Numbered from the stretch's first letter, positions 33,396 to 45,344 are shown. The stretch is 64,000 nt of DNA from Muricea muricata (GCA_963855995.1 OY979717.1:50909140-50973139), one strand, 5' to 3'. Notes: a model not told the origin generated them from the sequence alone. Numbers and translations are program-made.

Positions 33396-33978
33396 TCCTT
33401 ATACGGTCTATAAACAAAAAACACTGAAAAATTCGCATCACCACTGGGTGAAACATTGAGTCAAACGCATTATTAGGAGTTATTTTAATTAACAATGAAA
33501 AATTGCTGTGAATATGTGACATGTTTATCAGTTTATTCTCGTCTTTATAATTTAAATAGAGTTTTATGGACCACACCACATGTGTTCATAAATTCAGTCG
33601 TATGATAACTAATAAATATTATTATATTAAGAGCTTCCAACAATTTTCAATTAGGTAATGCAATGATGTGAATAATATTATGTGATAATTGTTAGTGCTA
33701 AGACAGCTAAAGTTAACAAACCATGATTCACCAAACATCTAATGTGCATCTCAGGTCAGAGTCTTCTGGTAATTGCTTGTATAGTTCTGTGTCTTTGATA
33801 ATGGTAGGTGCAATAGTTTAGTGAAAGGAACCTCTTCGGATTTTAACATCTTCAGAACTTTCTCTTAATGCTGGGTATTATTGCAATCATCCTTGTTTTT
33901 CCACTTTTATAAAAGAGCATATGCATGGTAAGCACTTTCAAAAAAGTGTCATTACCTGTTACCTTTGTCTATTTCAGT

Positions 33979-34143
33979 TGAGTGCTTAGATACAGGGTTA
34001 GCTAAAAATTACTTGGTTAGACATGAAGCTATTTTAGATATTACTGATAAGAAGTGGCCTTTATTTTTGAGTATTCTTGGTCTTTCTTCTGTATTGCGTA
34101 GAAATATTTATACTTATTATCCAGATTCTGTTAAAATTTAGAA
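33979..34143 (+). pseudogene. Short conserved fragment of unknown transposon-type protein
   Basis: Preceded by TTTGTCTATTTCAG, the frame reads ECLDTGLAKNYLVRHEAIL, then DITDKKWPLFLSILGLSSVL and ends PDSVKI before TAG. I have seen this string in predicted cnidarian and fish proteins of transposon origin but cannot name the domain. The downstream 34144-34250 still shows codon-like patches. Non-functional fragment. Confidence 0.35.
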
Positions 34144-35700
34144 ACAAATTGTTGTTACGTTCAATCAATTTGTTGAACCAAGGAAAAATGCTAACATACT
34201 GGAAATGATATTCATATTTTTATTTGTTATGAGGACATTTTGGGGCCTGGGGAAGTTTTTCAACCAAATCATAAATTTGTAGTTGCTGGCAACGCCCTTG
34301 GTCACATCTTTGGCCACGCCCCTACAAATATATTTAAAAATTTGACTACCCTTTCAAAAATCCTAGATCCGCTCCTGTATTCTACTGCTTTTCAGTAATC
34401 CACCTTTGTGTGCAAGACATTTCAAAGTGATTTTTTATTTATAATAAGCCACCAAGTTAACTAACTTTGAAAGTCAAAATGATGATGTTCCTGACAAAGC
34501 CAAGCAAGAATTACCGTATTTTATTAAAACATTGAACCCTTTTTGCATCAACAGGATTTTTCCAACTGTAAACTGGAGTCTTTTCCACAAAATATCATCC
34601 ATAAATCGTTTTCACAGGGTGGATACTACTCTTGTAAAAAGGTTTTTAAAACTTTTTTCTCACAGTCAGTGTCCTTATTTGATGAAGAATTTTATATGTT
34701 TACTGTTTACGGACTTCTTGTTTTCTTCTTGGATCTTCATGATATGCATAAACGATATCTCCTAGATGCTTTGGCTGGAAATTTTTGACATGGATAGAAA
34801 GAATAAATCTCCAGCAATGTTGTTTTTATAACACTTCCAAGCTAAATGCAATCAGCTCATGCCCACGAGCTTCTAACGTTAAAGCTAACAACGTAGCCAG
34901 GATTAGTGCTAAATTTAAAAGGACAACTTTTTAACAGGGTTCAGGGCTATTCGATCTGTACTCAAAATTTGTCCTTGTTGCCGTTTAGATATTCCAGTAT
35001 GTATGCATACAAGTACAGTGGCGTCAGCGGTATCATTCATGAGCGGCTCGTAAATTTTCTACCCAAAAAAACAGAACCGGTCGAATACTCCCTGACTCAT
35101 CCCCAGTCTTCTCTATATAGAATTATAGAATTTAAAATTATAATTCAGATAAGTAGAGATATGATTCCGACAAGGTCGTCTCCATATAGAATTATTGAAT
35201 TTGAAATAATACTCGAGAGAAATCCCCTCTTCTCCCTTCCCAAGTACCTTGTCTTTTTACTTTAATTATCGCGATTTGATTGGCTATTTACCACCTCGTG
35301 ATATAAAAAAAATTTTCATTTTCACGATCGTGCAATGGAACCGTGCAATAGCTTTTCTCATTGCACCGTCGATTTCATTATTTTCAATCACTCAAAATGT
35401 CACTCTCGCACACATTCCGCACGCATTAAATGGCGAATCCGTGAACGTGGCGTTAAATGTAGTAAACAGAAAAAAATAATGGCGATCTAACTTCCTAACG
35501 ATCTATTTTGGTACATGTCATTTTTGGTGAAAGATAGAACATTCCATCTTACACCTCATGAAAATATTCTTATCATTGCACTCAAGCATTCATGATTTGT
35601 ATATTCACATTTGTATATTATTATTCCTTCAGCCACAGTCTTTGCTGGTGTTTCGTTTGTAGTGCATCAGCCAGGCGCAACCCATGCACCAAGGGCATCA
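34144..35700. other. No gene recognised; decayed repeats
   Basis: Plus frames at 34532-34788 (overlapping in two phases) and 34906-35265 show no known domain. 35105-35220 has two related copies, about 77 bp apart, of a CTATATAGAATTAT(A/T)GAATTT element. Confidence 0.35.
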
Positions 35701-35723
35701 AACACTCAAGTCAATTATTCTCT

Positions 35724-36330
35724 TCACACACAAGGCGCCTTCCTTAGGATTTGTGCAGATCCCAGCATGCAGATTTTTTGCGTTTCTGTAACAGTAGCTC
35801 TCTCTGATACTCTCTTAATGTTTTCAATTATCCCTTTCTTTATTGTACCAAGTGCACCGACTACCACAGGGATCACTTCAGTTCTCATATGGCACATTCT
35901 CTGTATTTCTAGATCTTTGTACTTATTTTTCTTTTCAGTTTCCTTTAATGCAATATTCCCATCTGATAGGACAGTATCAATCAGTTTACAAGTAGCATTT
36001 ATTAAATCTTTCACTACAATATCTGCATGGTCTGTTCGCTGTTATAGTTCTGTCAGTATTGACTGCCATATCCCATGGGATAGTAATGTTGTTTTCCGCA
36101 TTGTGCATCACAGGCTCAGGCTTGTGCTCATACCATTTGTTTGTAACCTCGATATCGTAGTCTTGACAGATTCTCCAGTGGAGATATGCCGTAGCCTTAT
36201 TATGCCCATGGTAATGTACTCAGTTCTAGCTACATAATACCTCACATCCCGATATAGGATGTGATCCACTGTCTCTTCATGTTGAGAACACATTAAATCT
36301 GCATTTATTCTTCACTTGCTGGCTACATAT
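35724..36330 (-). pseudogene. Non-LTR retrotransposon 3' end with restriction-like endonuclease (RLE) region
   Basis: Minus frames 36293-36108 and 36014-35724. The first has CSQHEETVDHILY..ARTEYI, the H-x3-C-type zinc knuckle that precedes the nuclease. The second has KKNKYKDLEIQRMCHMRTEV, IPVVVGALGTIKKGI and ILRKAPCV, the C-terminal end of RLE-type LINE proteins. Between them frames shift (near 36015-36107). Remnant only. Confidence 0.55.
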
Positions 36331-36339
36331 TACTTTTTG

Positions 36340-38517
36340 ATAGTTTCTAGTATTGAGTATTAAGTATTATTTTATTTTCGCCGATAATCTTCAATATATG
36401 TACAAACATCTATTTACAGAGAAAAAGTTCATTAGGTCTAGGGATCTACTAGAAGCCTGTAAGGCTTTTTTAAGATCCCTAGATTATTAATTTAAATAAA
36501 TCTGTTCATAACAATAAAAAGTTTGTGAACAAGTTAATAATAATTTACAATATGTACAATGTAAGCAAAAGTATGTTAAAGAGAATACGTATTTAATTTC
36601 AGTTGTGACGACATGAATATGGTATAAGAGTTTTCTAATAAGTAATTCTTTATATCTTTTTTGAAAGAAAAATATGATTTAATATGTTTATAATTGCAAT
36701 CTAAACTATTCCATATATCAACTCATCTGTCTTTGAGAGTTTGTATTGCATAGTTTGTTTTCAAAAATGATTTATGCAGTTTAGATGAATTTCGTGTGTT
36801 GTATTCATGAATTTCCTTATTCGTTTTGTTTTAAATAATTTTTGAATATTTGAGGTAAATTTTCTAATTGATGATGTCGAAACATGAATAAAGTAGTTCA
36901 ATATTTAGTATTTCTAATTGTCTAAAAATCGGTTCAGGGTGTTCTGTGTAAGGTTTGAATGCTATCAACCTGATTAACTTTTTTGGACGTTCATTAATCT
37001 TTTAATTCTTTTCTTACATGTATATCTCCAAATTAAATTACTGTAAATAAGATATGGATAGACTAAAGCATAATAAAGTAGCTTTAGAGAATTTTTATCG
37101 AAGCAATGTCTACTTTTTGATATCATTGTAGTTGAGCATGACTATATGGTTTTCTTGTGAATCATATCCAAGTGTTCATTCCATGTGAAAGATTCATCGA
37201 TAATGAGACCTAAGAATTTAGTCTTTCTAGTTTGTTTAAGATTTTCGTTATTTAATCAAATTGTTACATCATGGGTTTGTTTTCTCTTGAAAGATCTGAA
37301 TATGATAAATTTTGTTTTTGAGGTATTAATTGAAAGCTTATTTACGAGGAGCCAATTCGAAATTTTATCTAATCAATTTGTATAGTTTCGTTCAGTGTCT
37401 TAAAACATTTATGACTATAAAAAATGCTTGTGTCGTCCGCAAATAATATAATTGATAACAGTTCACTGCAATTTTGTATATCATTTATGTACAGTAGAAA
37501 CAAAAGTGGTCCTAATGTTGAACCTTGGGGTACTCCAGTGGTCATTACCATTTCTTCTGATTTGCTCTTATTGTACTTCACAATTTGCTTTCTATTACTC
37601 AAGAAATCTTCGAACCATTTTTTGCATATGCCTCTTATTCCATAGTGCTCCAATTTATCAACAAAAATCTTGTGATTAATAGTATCAAATGCTTTGGATA
37701 GATCAAGAAAACAGCAATTGTGTATTTTCCTTCATCTATGGCTCTAGTTATCTTGTCAACCATCTCGATTATAACATGTTCCGTGGATCGATTTTTTTTT
37801 TAATCCTTATTGATGTTTTGATAAGATTTTGTTCATTTCAATAAACTTAATAAGTCTTTTATACATAAGCTTTTCTAACAATTTAGAAAAGCATGTGAGA
37901 ACTTAGATTGGTCTGTAATTTTCAAATTTATTACTTTCATTAGCTTTGAAAATTGGTGCGACTAATGCAATTTTCAGTTTTTGAGGTATAATTCCGGTGT
38001 TAAGCGTTGTGTTATACATATGTGTCAGTGGTTTATAAATTTCCTTTGCACTGAGAATTATTGTTTTAGTTAAAATTCCATCATATCCTGGGCTTTTATT
38101 TGGGTTCATGTTCCTTTTTTCGGTTTCTAGTTCCAGTTCTGTAATTGGGTCAAAGAACATAGAATTTTGATTTTTATTGCCCATATAGTCAGAATATGTA
38201 GTACTAGTATTGTTTTTAATTTAAGCTGCAAGAAGTTTTGGTCTTAAATTGATGAAATATTCATTAAATGTATTAGCTATATCAATTAGATCATTTATTT
38301 TATTTACTGAATTTCCCATAACAAATTCTTTTGGTAGATCATTTGTTTTTTTTTGTATCAAATTAAAAACTTTGTATAAAGTTTTCCAAATCATTTTAGA
38401 ATTGTTTTTATACTTAATCAGTTGTTCTTCGTAATGTAACTTTTTTGATAGTTTAATAACCTTGCTTAATTTGTTTTTGAATTTTTTGTAAATATGTTCA
38501 CTTTTTCTAGTTGGATT
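36340..38517 (-). mobile_element. Decayed non-LTR retrotransposon, RT with FADD, CR1/Jockey-group-like
   Basis: Read on the minus strand: SEHIYKKFKNKLSKVI and MIWKTLYKVFN (38517-38260); ELETEKRNMNPNKSPGYDGI, TKTIILSAKEIYKPLTHMYN and IPQKLKIALVAPIFK (38184-37903); MEHYGIRGICKKWFEDFLSN, GVPQGSTLGPLLFLLYIND and LSIILFADDTSIFY (37653-37369); then HVNKLSINTSKTNFI, TKFLGLIIDESFTW and LYYALVYPYLIY toward 36,700. This is the finger-palm-thumb order of a LINE reverse transcriptase. Several stops and shifts. The endonuclease N-terminus is missing; the copy abuts the RLE element at about 38518, perhaps as a 5'-truncated insertion. Confidence 0.72.
36436..36483 (-). repeat. Hairpin in the 3' UTR of the LINE
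   Basis: CTAGGGATCT and AGATCCCTAG form the stem, with AGAAGCCT/AGGCTTTTT as an inner pairing. It lies between the end of the RT-like coding region and the AATAAAATAAT at the element's 3' end (minus strand), where LINE RTs often recognise RNA structure. Confidence 0.5.
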
Positions 38518-38563
38518 TTTTAAAAATGCTTGTGAAGAAGAAGTGGGAAGAGTACTTTAGATG

Positions 38564-40022
38564 CTATCCGAATTTTGCTGTCGACAAACATGAGATCGAC
38601 TCACCCGTTATTGCCATCACTGCTGAGCGTATTAGCGCAAATGATACTGTGCATCGCATCCAAGCGAGAGTGATGCTATACTGGGTCTTTCTTTTCTCTG
38701 CCGGCAACCCAGCCAGATGTTTGTAAGCAATAGCAGTCTCTTTTCCCATTCCACCAGATGTTGAAAATACCAGTGGTGTGAAAGCGACGTATTCTACTTC
38801 TCTTACGCGATCACGGTATTCTCTTTTCTTCGCCATCTCATGCTACCTATATAGTGCGGATATGCTAGTGTTTCGGTAGCTCGGTGCGTCTGGGTGAAAA
38901 ACCCTCACGTCAAAGAATGCATCTTGCTGCCGATTCCAGAATCCCCTCGTTCGGATGTCTAGCCTTGCATCATCTTGCTTGTTCGCTGTGCGTGGTAATA
39001 TGATTTCACCTGAGAGTGGTTGAAGTGATGGCTCCTTTACCACATCAGTACACATTTCATTTAGCCATTGAGCTGTTGATATCTCTAATCTCGTTGTGTC
39101 TTGCTATTGGTAGACCACCAAACGGACATATCATGGCGTGATCTGTTGAGAAGGACTTTCCACATCTGCAATGATGGGGTATGTTTCTCAACTGGCACCC
39201 ATATCGTAAACTTAACGCATCACGGAATTCATCCTTGTTCAAATTAAACCCTTCATCTTGTAGTGGCAAAACCGTTAACCATGATGAAGATCCTTTCTCA
39301 CAAAGTGAATCCATCTTTCTTTTCTTTCTCGGAGGTAGACATTCCCTTATTTGTCCAGCCATATCTTTCATTTTCTGATTCCTGTCCTTGCCTTGATGGA
39401 TAGTAACTGCGGTTTACTGAACAACTCTTTCTGCTCAATAATCATATCTTTGAGAGGCTTGCTGATTTTCAGTGAAGCATGATATTCGCCGTTGGCGCTT
39501 GTGACAGGATTGATGATCTTCAACCCACTATAACGTACAGCTAATGAAACGAGCTTCCTTTCGTTGGGATTACATGGTCCCCTTCCAGTTAATGCTGGAA
39601 CAAAAAGTTGATTGATGGCTTCTTCTAAAGGCTGAAAAAATATATCAATAATCTCGACTGTCCGCATTAAATAGCGCCATTTGCTTATAATACAATGCGA
39701 AAATGCAGCATAAGCAGATTGAGGGTATCTTTCTGCAATTGTAGCAAGTCTAGATTTCAGTTTCATTCACAAACTGTTCGATGTTCTTAGCCGCAAACTG
39801 TTCCGTAAATTGTCTTGAGCATATAGCTGATCCGAGCATTTCGTGCCCTTCGATATTAACTTTGATAGCTGTTCCTTCGAAGTTCGAAAGCTTTTATTGC
39901 TTCTTCTCGAAACTGCGGTTTCACTACGAGATGTGTTTTGCAGCATTTGAAAAGTAACCAATCTGTGGACCAATAGATTTCAAACATTGCCACGATCTTC
40001 TTAAAGCTACGATTTTTTGCCT
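38564..40022 (-). pseudogene. RLE LINE: thumb, zinc knuckle and restriction-like endonuclease
   Basis: Pieces: RLATIAERYPQSAYAAFSHC and GRGPCNPNERKLVSLAVRYS (39766-39368); LQDEGFNLNKDEFRDALSLR, then the knuckle CRCGKSFSTDHAMICPFGG and RHNEIRD (39371-39057); DVVKEPSLQPLSGE, ANKQDDARLDIRTRGFW and AFFDVRVFHPDAPSY (39055-38843); VAFTPLVFSTSGGMGKE and WMRCTVSFALIRSA (38836-38564). The R...D-D-x-R-x-D...FFDVRV array fits a PD-(D/E)xK nuclease core. Frame changes separate the pieces. A homologous C-terminal piece of another copy is at 45345-45562. Confidence 0.65.
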
Positions 40023-40031
40023 CCTGACGAG

Positions 40032-40183
40032 CAGTAGCGTAGCCAGCCCGACGATTTAGTCCAGCTATGCAAATATTTTCGTGTTCATTGACCGTAAAAA
40101 CAACAATTTCTAAAGAAATGAATAATTACAATGATTTGAAATTTGCATAGCGGGACTAAATTGTCGGGCTGGCTACGCTACTG
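40032..40183. mobile_element. hAT-type MITE, 152 bp, 8-bp duplication CTGACGAG
   Basis: Palindromic element with CAGTAGCGTAGCCAGCCCG at the left end and its complement at the right. CTGACGAG flanks both sides (40024-40031, 40184-40191): an 8-bp duplication with CAG ends is the hAT signature. It sits in the RT palm of the RLE element right after the FADD box; removing it and one duplication restores the RT frame (ADDSS then GGKK). Confidence 0.85.
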
Positions 40184-40189
40184 CTGACG

Positions 40190-40746
40190 AGTCGTCTGCA
40201 AACCATACTTGTTTAACAGTTGGTTCCTCTGATCTCAGCTTGTAAATTACGGGTGTTACAGCTAGAGTATACATGGCCATGGCGAGCGGATCTCCTTGAG
40301 TAATTCCTTCCGATGACTCTATTTTTTCCCCTCCCGTCACAAATAGTCGAACTGGTGTCTGATAGGTATTGCTCAGCACTGTAGATATGGACGGACATAT
40401 TACTCCAATGCTATGCAGTGCAGCCTGTCTATTGATTGTATTAAAAGCATTGCTGGCATCTACTAATAACACTGCTTGTGTTTCGTCTGATGACATGATC
40501 TCCTTCATGACGTGAATTGCTGCATGCTTCACATCCCGCATCATGGCCTGCACAAGCTTCTAATGCTCCGGAGCTTCCTGAATATCATTTCCTACCACTT
40601 TGAGAATCGACTTTGCTATTATACGTCTTGGCACCTCACCGATGCCTATAGGCCGTACACCAGGATTCTTATCAAGTGGTACAAGTCAACAAAGTTACAA
40701 ACCCTGACAGACCCTCTGGATCGACACGAGAGGTGCACAGGCGACG
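40190..40746 (-). pseudogene. RLE LINE: reverse transcriptase palm
   Basis: Reads [20 protein letters not shown] and [13 protein letters not shown] (40690-40570), a stop TAG, then VLLVDASNAFNTINRQAALH, GGEKIESSEGITQGDPLAMA and VKQVWFADDSS (40553-40190). These are RT motifs 2 to 5, with catalytic F-A-D-D. The broken stretch 40747-40690 joins it to the N-terminal part. Confidence 0.68.
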
Positions 40747-41829
40747 CTACTCCAGGCAGAGCATTACACAGATCGGCCGAGGTACTTTTGAGCGATGAGC
40801 AGAAACGACGCCATGCATATGAATCAACTCCTGACGGACCAGCGCACCTTGTGTGTTGTTTGCCGCAATCTTTATTGCTTCGCCGGTAATTCTCTCAAAA
40901 ATGATTGGATCATGATGCATATCCTCATTATTTGATACTGTTAACAGTGTTTCTGCAGCAGGGGCACAACCATGAGGATGCTTTTCGAGTAGAACTTCAC
41001 GCATTGTTTTCCATTCTGTATCCCCATTTTCATTCTCACCAACAGGAATCAGCGAATCTATGTTTAAAAGACCTCCTCTATTTGCCTTAGAAATCAATCG
41101 GGCATCTTGTCTCGCTTTTCCTTGTAGCATGAGACGATTAAAACCTCTTGCTGTCTTTTCAAATTCCGTTTCTGCTTTTCCACTCGTGATAAGATATTTC
41201 AGGATGCACTTTCCTTCCATCATTAATTTTTCAATATTACCCTCCGTCCATAGAACCAACCTACGTTCTAAACATGGTATATGTTCCTTTGTTTTGCTTT
41301 TAGCGTGAGGCTTTTGTAATAGCAAGCTCTGCATAACTGAACATGCTTTCAAAGCAATGTATTCTAGCGTGGAATTATCTGCATAGGATTGATATAATCT
41401 TGCTAATTCTGAAATAAAGGCTTTTCCCGCTTTCCCAGATGGTAACAGAGAAATGTTTCTCTTCCATTTCACAATTTCTTCATAAGCTATATTTATACGC
41501 CGAATAAACACTTCTCCACTGAGGTCGCCCCATTTAAACTGACTTTGTATGTTAATATGTTCGGCCGAAAACTCCTGATTTGCATTTATTACTTCTTCGT
41601 TTATGTTATTAACTTTACAAACTGTTATATTTTCGCATATGTCTTGTTCCTGAATTCCGGTTGTATCATCGCTTGCTTCAATTTCACTATTCACATTCGT
41701 CTCCTCATTATGTTGCCAATTTTCTTCTCGAGACTTTATTACTTGAGCTGCTTTATCCCTTAAGTTTTGTGCTTTTAAACCTAATGATGCATAGCCTTTC
41801 TCTTCCCACAGCAGTCGCATTTTTTCCAT
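40747..41829 (-). pseudogene. RLE LINE: N-terminal region of the ORF
   Basis: Open frame of 360 codons. After an acidic stretch it reads KWKRNISLLPSGKAGKAFIS and ELARLYQSYADNSTLEYIAL, LLLQKPHAKSKTKEHIPCLE, RGFNRLMLQGKARQDARLIS and NRGGLLNIDSLIPVG. This region precedes RT in RLE-type elements of cnidarians as I know them; it has no assigned enzymatic role. It ends at a stop at 40747 where the following RT part is out of frame. Confidence 0.55.
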
Positions 41830-41971
41830 GTAGCCTTACCGTCGCTTATCTTGACTGTCTCGTTTTTCTAAAGCTCTTTCTCTACACTCTATAAGGTCTG
41901 ATATCATTTCTTCCGTGTTTGTTCTTCCGTGTTCCATTTCTTTTGTTTTTGTATTCCGTCTTGTTGCAGAC

Positions 41972-42126
41972 AGTAGTAGCGTAGCCAGCCCGACGATTTA
42001 GTCCCGCTATGCAAATTTCAAATCATTGTAATTATTCATTTCTTTAGAAATTGTTGTTTTTACAGTCAATGAACACGAAAATATTTGCATAGCGGGACTA
42101 AATCGTCGGGCTGGCTACGCTACAAC
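41972..42126. mobile_element. Second copy of the hAT-type MITE, inverse orientation
   Basis: GTAGCGTAGCCAGCCCGACG ... CGTCGGGCTGGCTACGCTAC palindrome, about 95% identical to the copy at 40032 in inverse orientation. Flanks TTGCAGAC (41964-41971) and TTGTAGAC (42127-42134) are an 8-bp duplication with one mismatch. Confidence 0.75.
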
Positions 42127-42845
42127 TTGTAGACATCTTGCATACAAATATTGCTTCGAATATAATCACTTTAAATTTTTGCAATGTTCATTGATTTAGT
42201 TTAGAGCAAACGAAGCTAGAATTATCCTCTAAAGACTTATAAACAGGTCATACTCTGTTTGCTGAACCTTTACAAATTAGGAGCGTTTTAGCAAGCACAT
42301 AGATGATTTCCCCAATGTACAACAACAACTTCCATGTTCGGCACCATGTTCAACCCAATAATTGTTATAATAACTAGAAATACATGCATGCAGCAACCCC
42401 TCGCCACTAAGAGCATGCAACTGTATTTTCGGAATTACATGAAGTACTGCCATAGGTTGTTGTCATAGCAACACGGTGATTGTTATTCTTTCTGTATATT
42501 TTTTCAAAATGACAAAATATTGAGTTTTTAATCCTTGTTTTATCGACATTTTTAAATGGCACAACATTTGTCATCGGTATGTTATTACGCCTAATGTAAG
42601 CTTAAATTTGGTATAAAATACGACCTATTAATTACATTAATAATAAGAAGACAGCCTTGCATTTACAAAACATAAACTTACTCTGGAATTTAAACAGTGA
42701 ATTGACTGGATGAGTACGGCTACGCCGGCCTTTATAAAGCATTAAAACACAAGTATAAATATGCATTATCAACAATCTTGCCTTGTGTTTCACACCATAG
42801 TCAATTGTTGGCGCTTCTCTGAATTTTCCCCGAATTAATCTCTCT
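42127..42845. other. No gene recognised
   Basis: AT-rich sequence without coding signal on either strand. Confidence 0.4.
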
Positions 42846-42953
42846 TCAATCTTCTTCGGCAGTCTCCTCGAGCCTTTGTCGTCGTCTACACTCGTTTCGC
42901 CTTGCTAAACGTTGTGCTTCCTCGTTTTCCTTTCGCTGCTTGCTTGACTCCAT
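42846..42953 (-). pseudogene. Short Arg-rich ORF after a splice-acceptor-like sequence
   Basis: Minus strand: TTTTCAG/GTCAACAAAT then ATG (42953) and MESSKQRKENEEAQRLARRN followed by ECRRRQRLEETAEED and TGA. The repeated R-R-x-x-x-R-x-x-E-T-A-E-E pattern resembles the Arg-rich N-terminal tails of Helitron and other transposon proteins. Too short to assign. Confidence 0.25.
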
Positions 42954-43219
42954 ATTTGTTGACCTGAAAATGCTTTTTATTCAATTTTTACAACAATAAA
43001 TTGTTGTTAAAGTTCCGAAAGCTTTTTGCAAAAATACAAAATATTATAGTGCATAAAGCTAACTAAAGTCACAGATATTTGCTGACAGTTGAATAACTTG
43101 AATTCGTGATTAATCAATCAACAATAAATTTTAAATCTGGCCAATCAGTGTTAGCCATTCATGATAGTCCGCCATATTGTTGAGATCAGTGAGGATGACG
43201 TCATGACATACCATTTTTA

Positions 43220-44503
43220 CTACCTAACTACCACAAGCAACGACTTTGAAATCAGTAGCCCCCGCCCCAGGCTTACGCCCGGAACGGCGCTTCGCACCGT
43301 TGACTCGGGGATTATTATCATTATCACTCTTGCCGTGCAACTCGTCCTCATCCGATGTTCGCAATCCCAATATAGCTTTTTCCCATTGTTTTCAATCACT
43401 TTTCCTTTTCCACATATCTCTGTGTACCATTCCGTTCCTTCTGACAACAGTTTATTATCAATTAATATTTCCCAATGTACTGCTAGTACTTTTAATGCGT
43501 TATCATGTCTTCTTACATACTCTGTTCCCGCCAACTTTTTGCATCTTGCCAACAAATGTTGAACTGTTTCCCTAAATGCTCCACACAATCTACACTTGTC
43601 CTCATCCGCTAGTTCTCTCAATTTCTTCCATGCTTTTGTTTCAATCATTTGTTCCTGCAACGTAAATGTCGATGCTGTTTTTTCGGGTCAGTGTTGCAGT
43701 TCAACCAATCGTGATCATCCTTATCAAACCCCAGTGGTATTTCACAGAGCATTCTTTTCTCTGTAAGGCTTTTAAACTTGTTCCTAATTTGCCCTTCCCT
43801 TATCATCTTCTTAAGCTTCTATCATGCTACTTTCCAATCCATATAATTTTCGTTTCCAATCTTGATTTCTCTAGTATTTAAATCCGACTTGCACATTCAC
43901 ACTTCTCATTACTTCTTCGGCGACTATTTTCAGCGATGTTTGGTCTTTTATACTCGTTTCTCCACGATACTTTAAACCACTCATTGTTTGATGTTGCTAT
44001 ATAACATGCTACTCTCACCTTTGTCTCGTCGTAAACCTCCTTACAACTTTTTAGTCCCTGTCCACCATCTTCTCTGCTTCCATTCAATCTCTCGCAACTT
44101 GTCTGCTTTCCATGGAATCCTTGTTTCCTAAGTCTAGTTTTAACGATCTTATCTAGCTCTTCTATATCTCCTTTCCCTAAGTTACATACATTCATAACAT
44201 ATCCGGCTACTGGAACCACCCTACTATTTATTGCTTTGACAAGATTTTCATCGTTTAAGTTAACCTCAATCTATTGTTCTAGTCTTTTCGCAATCTCCTT
44301 TTTCACTCTTTGTATGAACTTTTTGACATCTTATACACTTCATTCAGTTTTGGATCCAATGCTTCCATCCTCTCTTCCAAAACTGCCAATACTTCTCCTT
44401 TCACCATTTTGCCATTCTTAAAGATAACTTCTGCACATTTCTTCACACCATAACAGGCTCCAGTATCCATGCTTTCCTTCACGTCCAGACCTTCTCTTGA
44501 CAA
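43220..44503 (-). pseudogene. RLE-type LINE fragment of a second family
   Basis: Minus strand: RT thumb side at 44219-43878 (VAGYVMNVCNLGKGDIEELD, KTRLRKQGFHGKQTSCERL, ETKVRVACYIATSNNEW) and zinc knuckle plus start of the nuclease at 43660-43220 (DKCRLCGAFRETVQHLLARC, KKLAGTEYVRRHDNALKVLA, LYWDCEHRMRTSCTAR). The C-x2-C-x7-H-x4-C knuckle is intact. 44503-44303 has a LINE-like but damaged piece. The nuclease proper is deleted beyond 43300. Confidence 0.6.
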
Positions 44504-44526
44504 TTGAAAATAAATAATTCTATATT

Positions 44527-44820
44527 TTGGAACTGAGTGTCGGCTTTGAAACGAATCTAAAAATTAACTCAGATCGAAAACTGAAAAAATACTTGCCACT
44601 TATTTCTGATCAAGAAAATAACTTTGATAAGATAAAATTCGTTAATGTAGCCATAAGTTCGCTAGGGGTATTTGGTCAATCGACGGACACATTTATTGAT
44701 ATGCTTAAGGATTTGAAGTTTGATGAACAGCATATTAGATACGTTAAAAAGAAAAATTATTTCTACTTGTATTCGAGCATCTTATACTATATATTCTGTC
44801 AGCGAAACAAAGACTGAACT
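44527..44820 (+). pseudogene. RLE-type LINE C-terminus (family with hairpin tails), copy 1
   Basis: ELSVGFETNLKINSDRKLKK, then FVNVAISSLGVFGQSTDTFI, IRYVKKKNYFYLYSS and YYIFCQRNKD before TGA. The E-L-x-V-x-F-E box is the end of the nuclease core in this LINE family and YYIFCxRNK its C-terminal tail. A stop replaces the Trp after RNKD. It is followed by the 3' tail at 44880-45020. Confidence 0.55.
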
Positions 44821-44879
44821 AGCCCAGAACTTTTAAAGATTTGAGTAGTGTCCAAAATGTAACAAAAAAAAGCATTATT

Positions 44880-45020
44880 ACTATTATTTTTTATTAATAT
44901 ATATAACCAAACATTATTCAAGTAGATATAGATAGACTACCTTTTATAAGTGAGGTTTATCAATGTAAATACAGTAAATCAAATAAATAAAGTTTCCATC
45001 ATTATTATTATTATTAGTGG
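44880..45020 (+). repeat. LINE 3' tail 1: hairpin, AATAAAG, ATT microsatellite
   Basis: GATAGACTACCTTTTATAAG then TGAGGTTTATC (44931-44961), AATAAATAAAGTTTCC and (ATT)n. Member of a five-copy tail family. Confidence 0.6.
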
Positions 45021-45030
45021 TGATTTAAAT

Positions 45031-45125
45031 AGCCAATTGTAAGCCACCTTATTTCGCGAGATTTACAATTGCATATAATATATAAGAAAATAATAAATAA
45101 AGTTTCCATTATTATTACTATTATG
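45031..45125 (+). repeat. LINE 3' tail 2
   Basis: CAATTGTAA (45034-45042) pairs perfectly with TTACAATTG (45063-45071) around GCCACCTTATTTCGCGAGAT; AATAAAGTTTCCATTATT follows. Confidence 0.6.
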
Positions 45126-45195
45126 CTCTACATTATTTAGAATGCTAGATACGTTTGGTTTAGATAAAAAGGATCAATAACATATTACGAGAAAA

Positions 45196-45282
45196 ATGGT
45201 GTCCATTGCCATAAGATCGACGTACTATATTTTCTGTTGTAGAAATAAAGAATGGACAAATTCAAAATTCCTAAGTGTTTGA
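45196..45282 (+). pseudogene. LINE C-terminal tail fragment, copy 2
   Basis: MVSIAIRSTYYIFCCRNKEW then TNSKFLSV and TGA. Same C-terminal sequence as the copies at 44527, 48361 and 48645. Confidence 0.5.
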
Positions 45283-45344
45283 TAATTGATAGATATAAAA
45301 TTATTGTAAATTCTTTTTCATATAGACTATACATTGTTTTGTGT

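Larger units (their letters stand above)
38520..41829 (-). mobile_element. RLE-type non-LTR retrotransposon, single long ORF in pieces, carrying a hAT MITE
   Basis: Minus-strand order: N-terminal region (41829-40747), reverse transcriptase (40746-40173), MITE (40183-40032), RT thumb region and zinc knuckle (40022-39100), PD-(D/E)xK-like nuclease (39100-38840), conserved C-terminus (38836-38564). The nuclease at the C-terminus, rather than an APE domain at the N-terminus, marks the RLE group of LINEs, which nick specific targets to prime reverse transcription. Stops and shifts at about 40750, 40560, 39767, 39370 and 39057 inactivate it. Confidence 0.68.
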
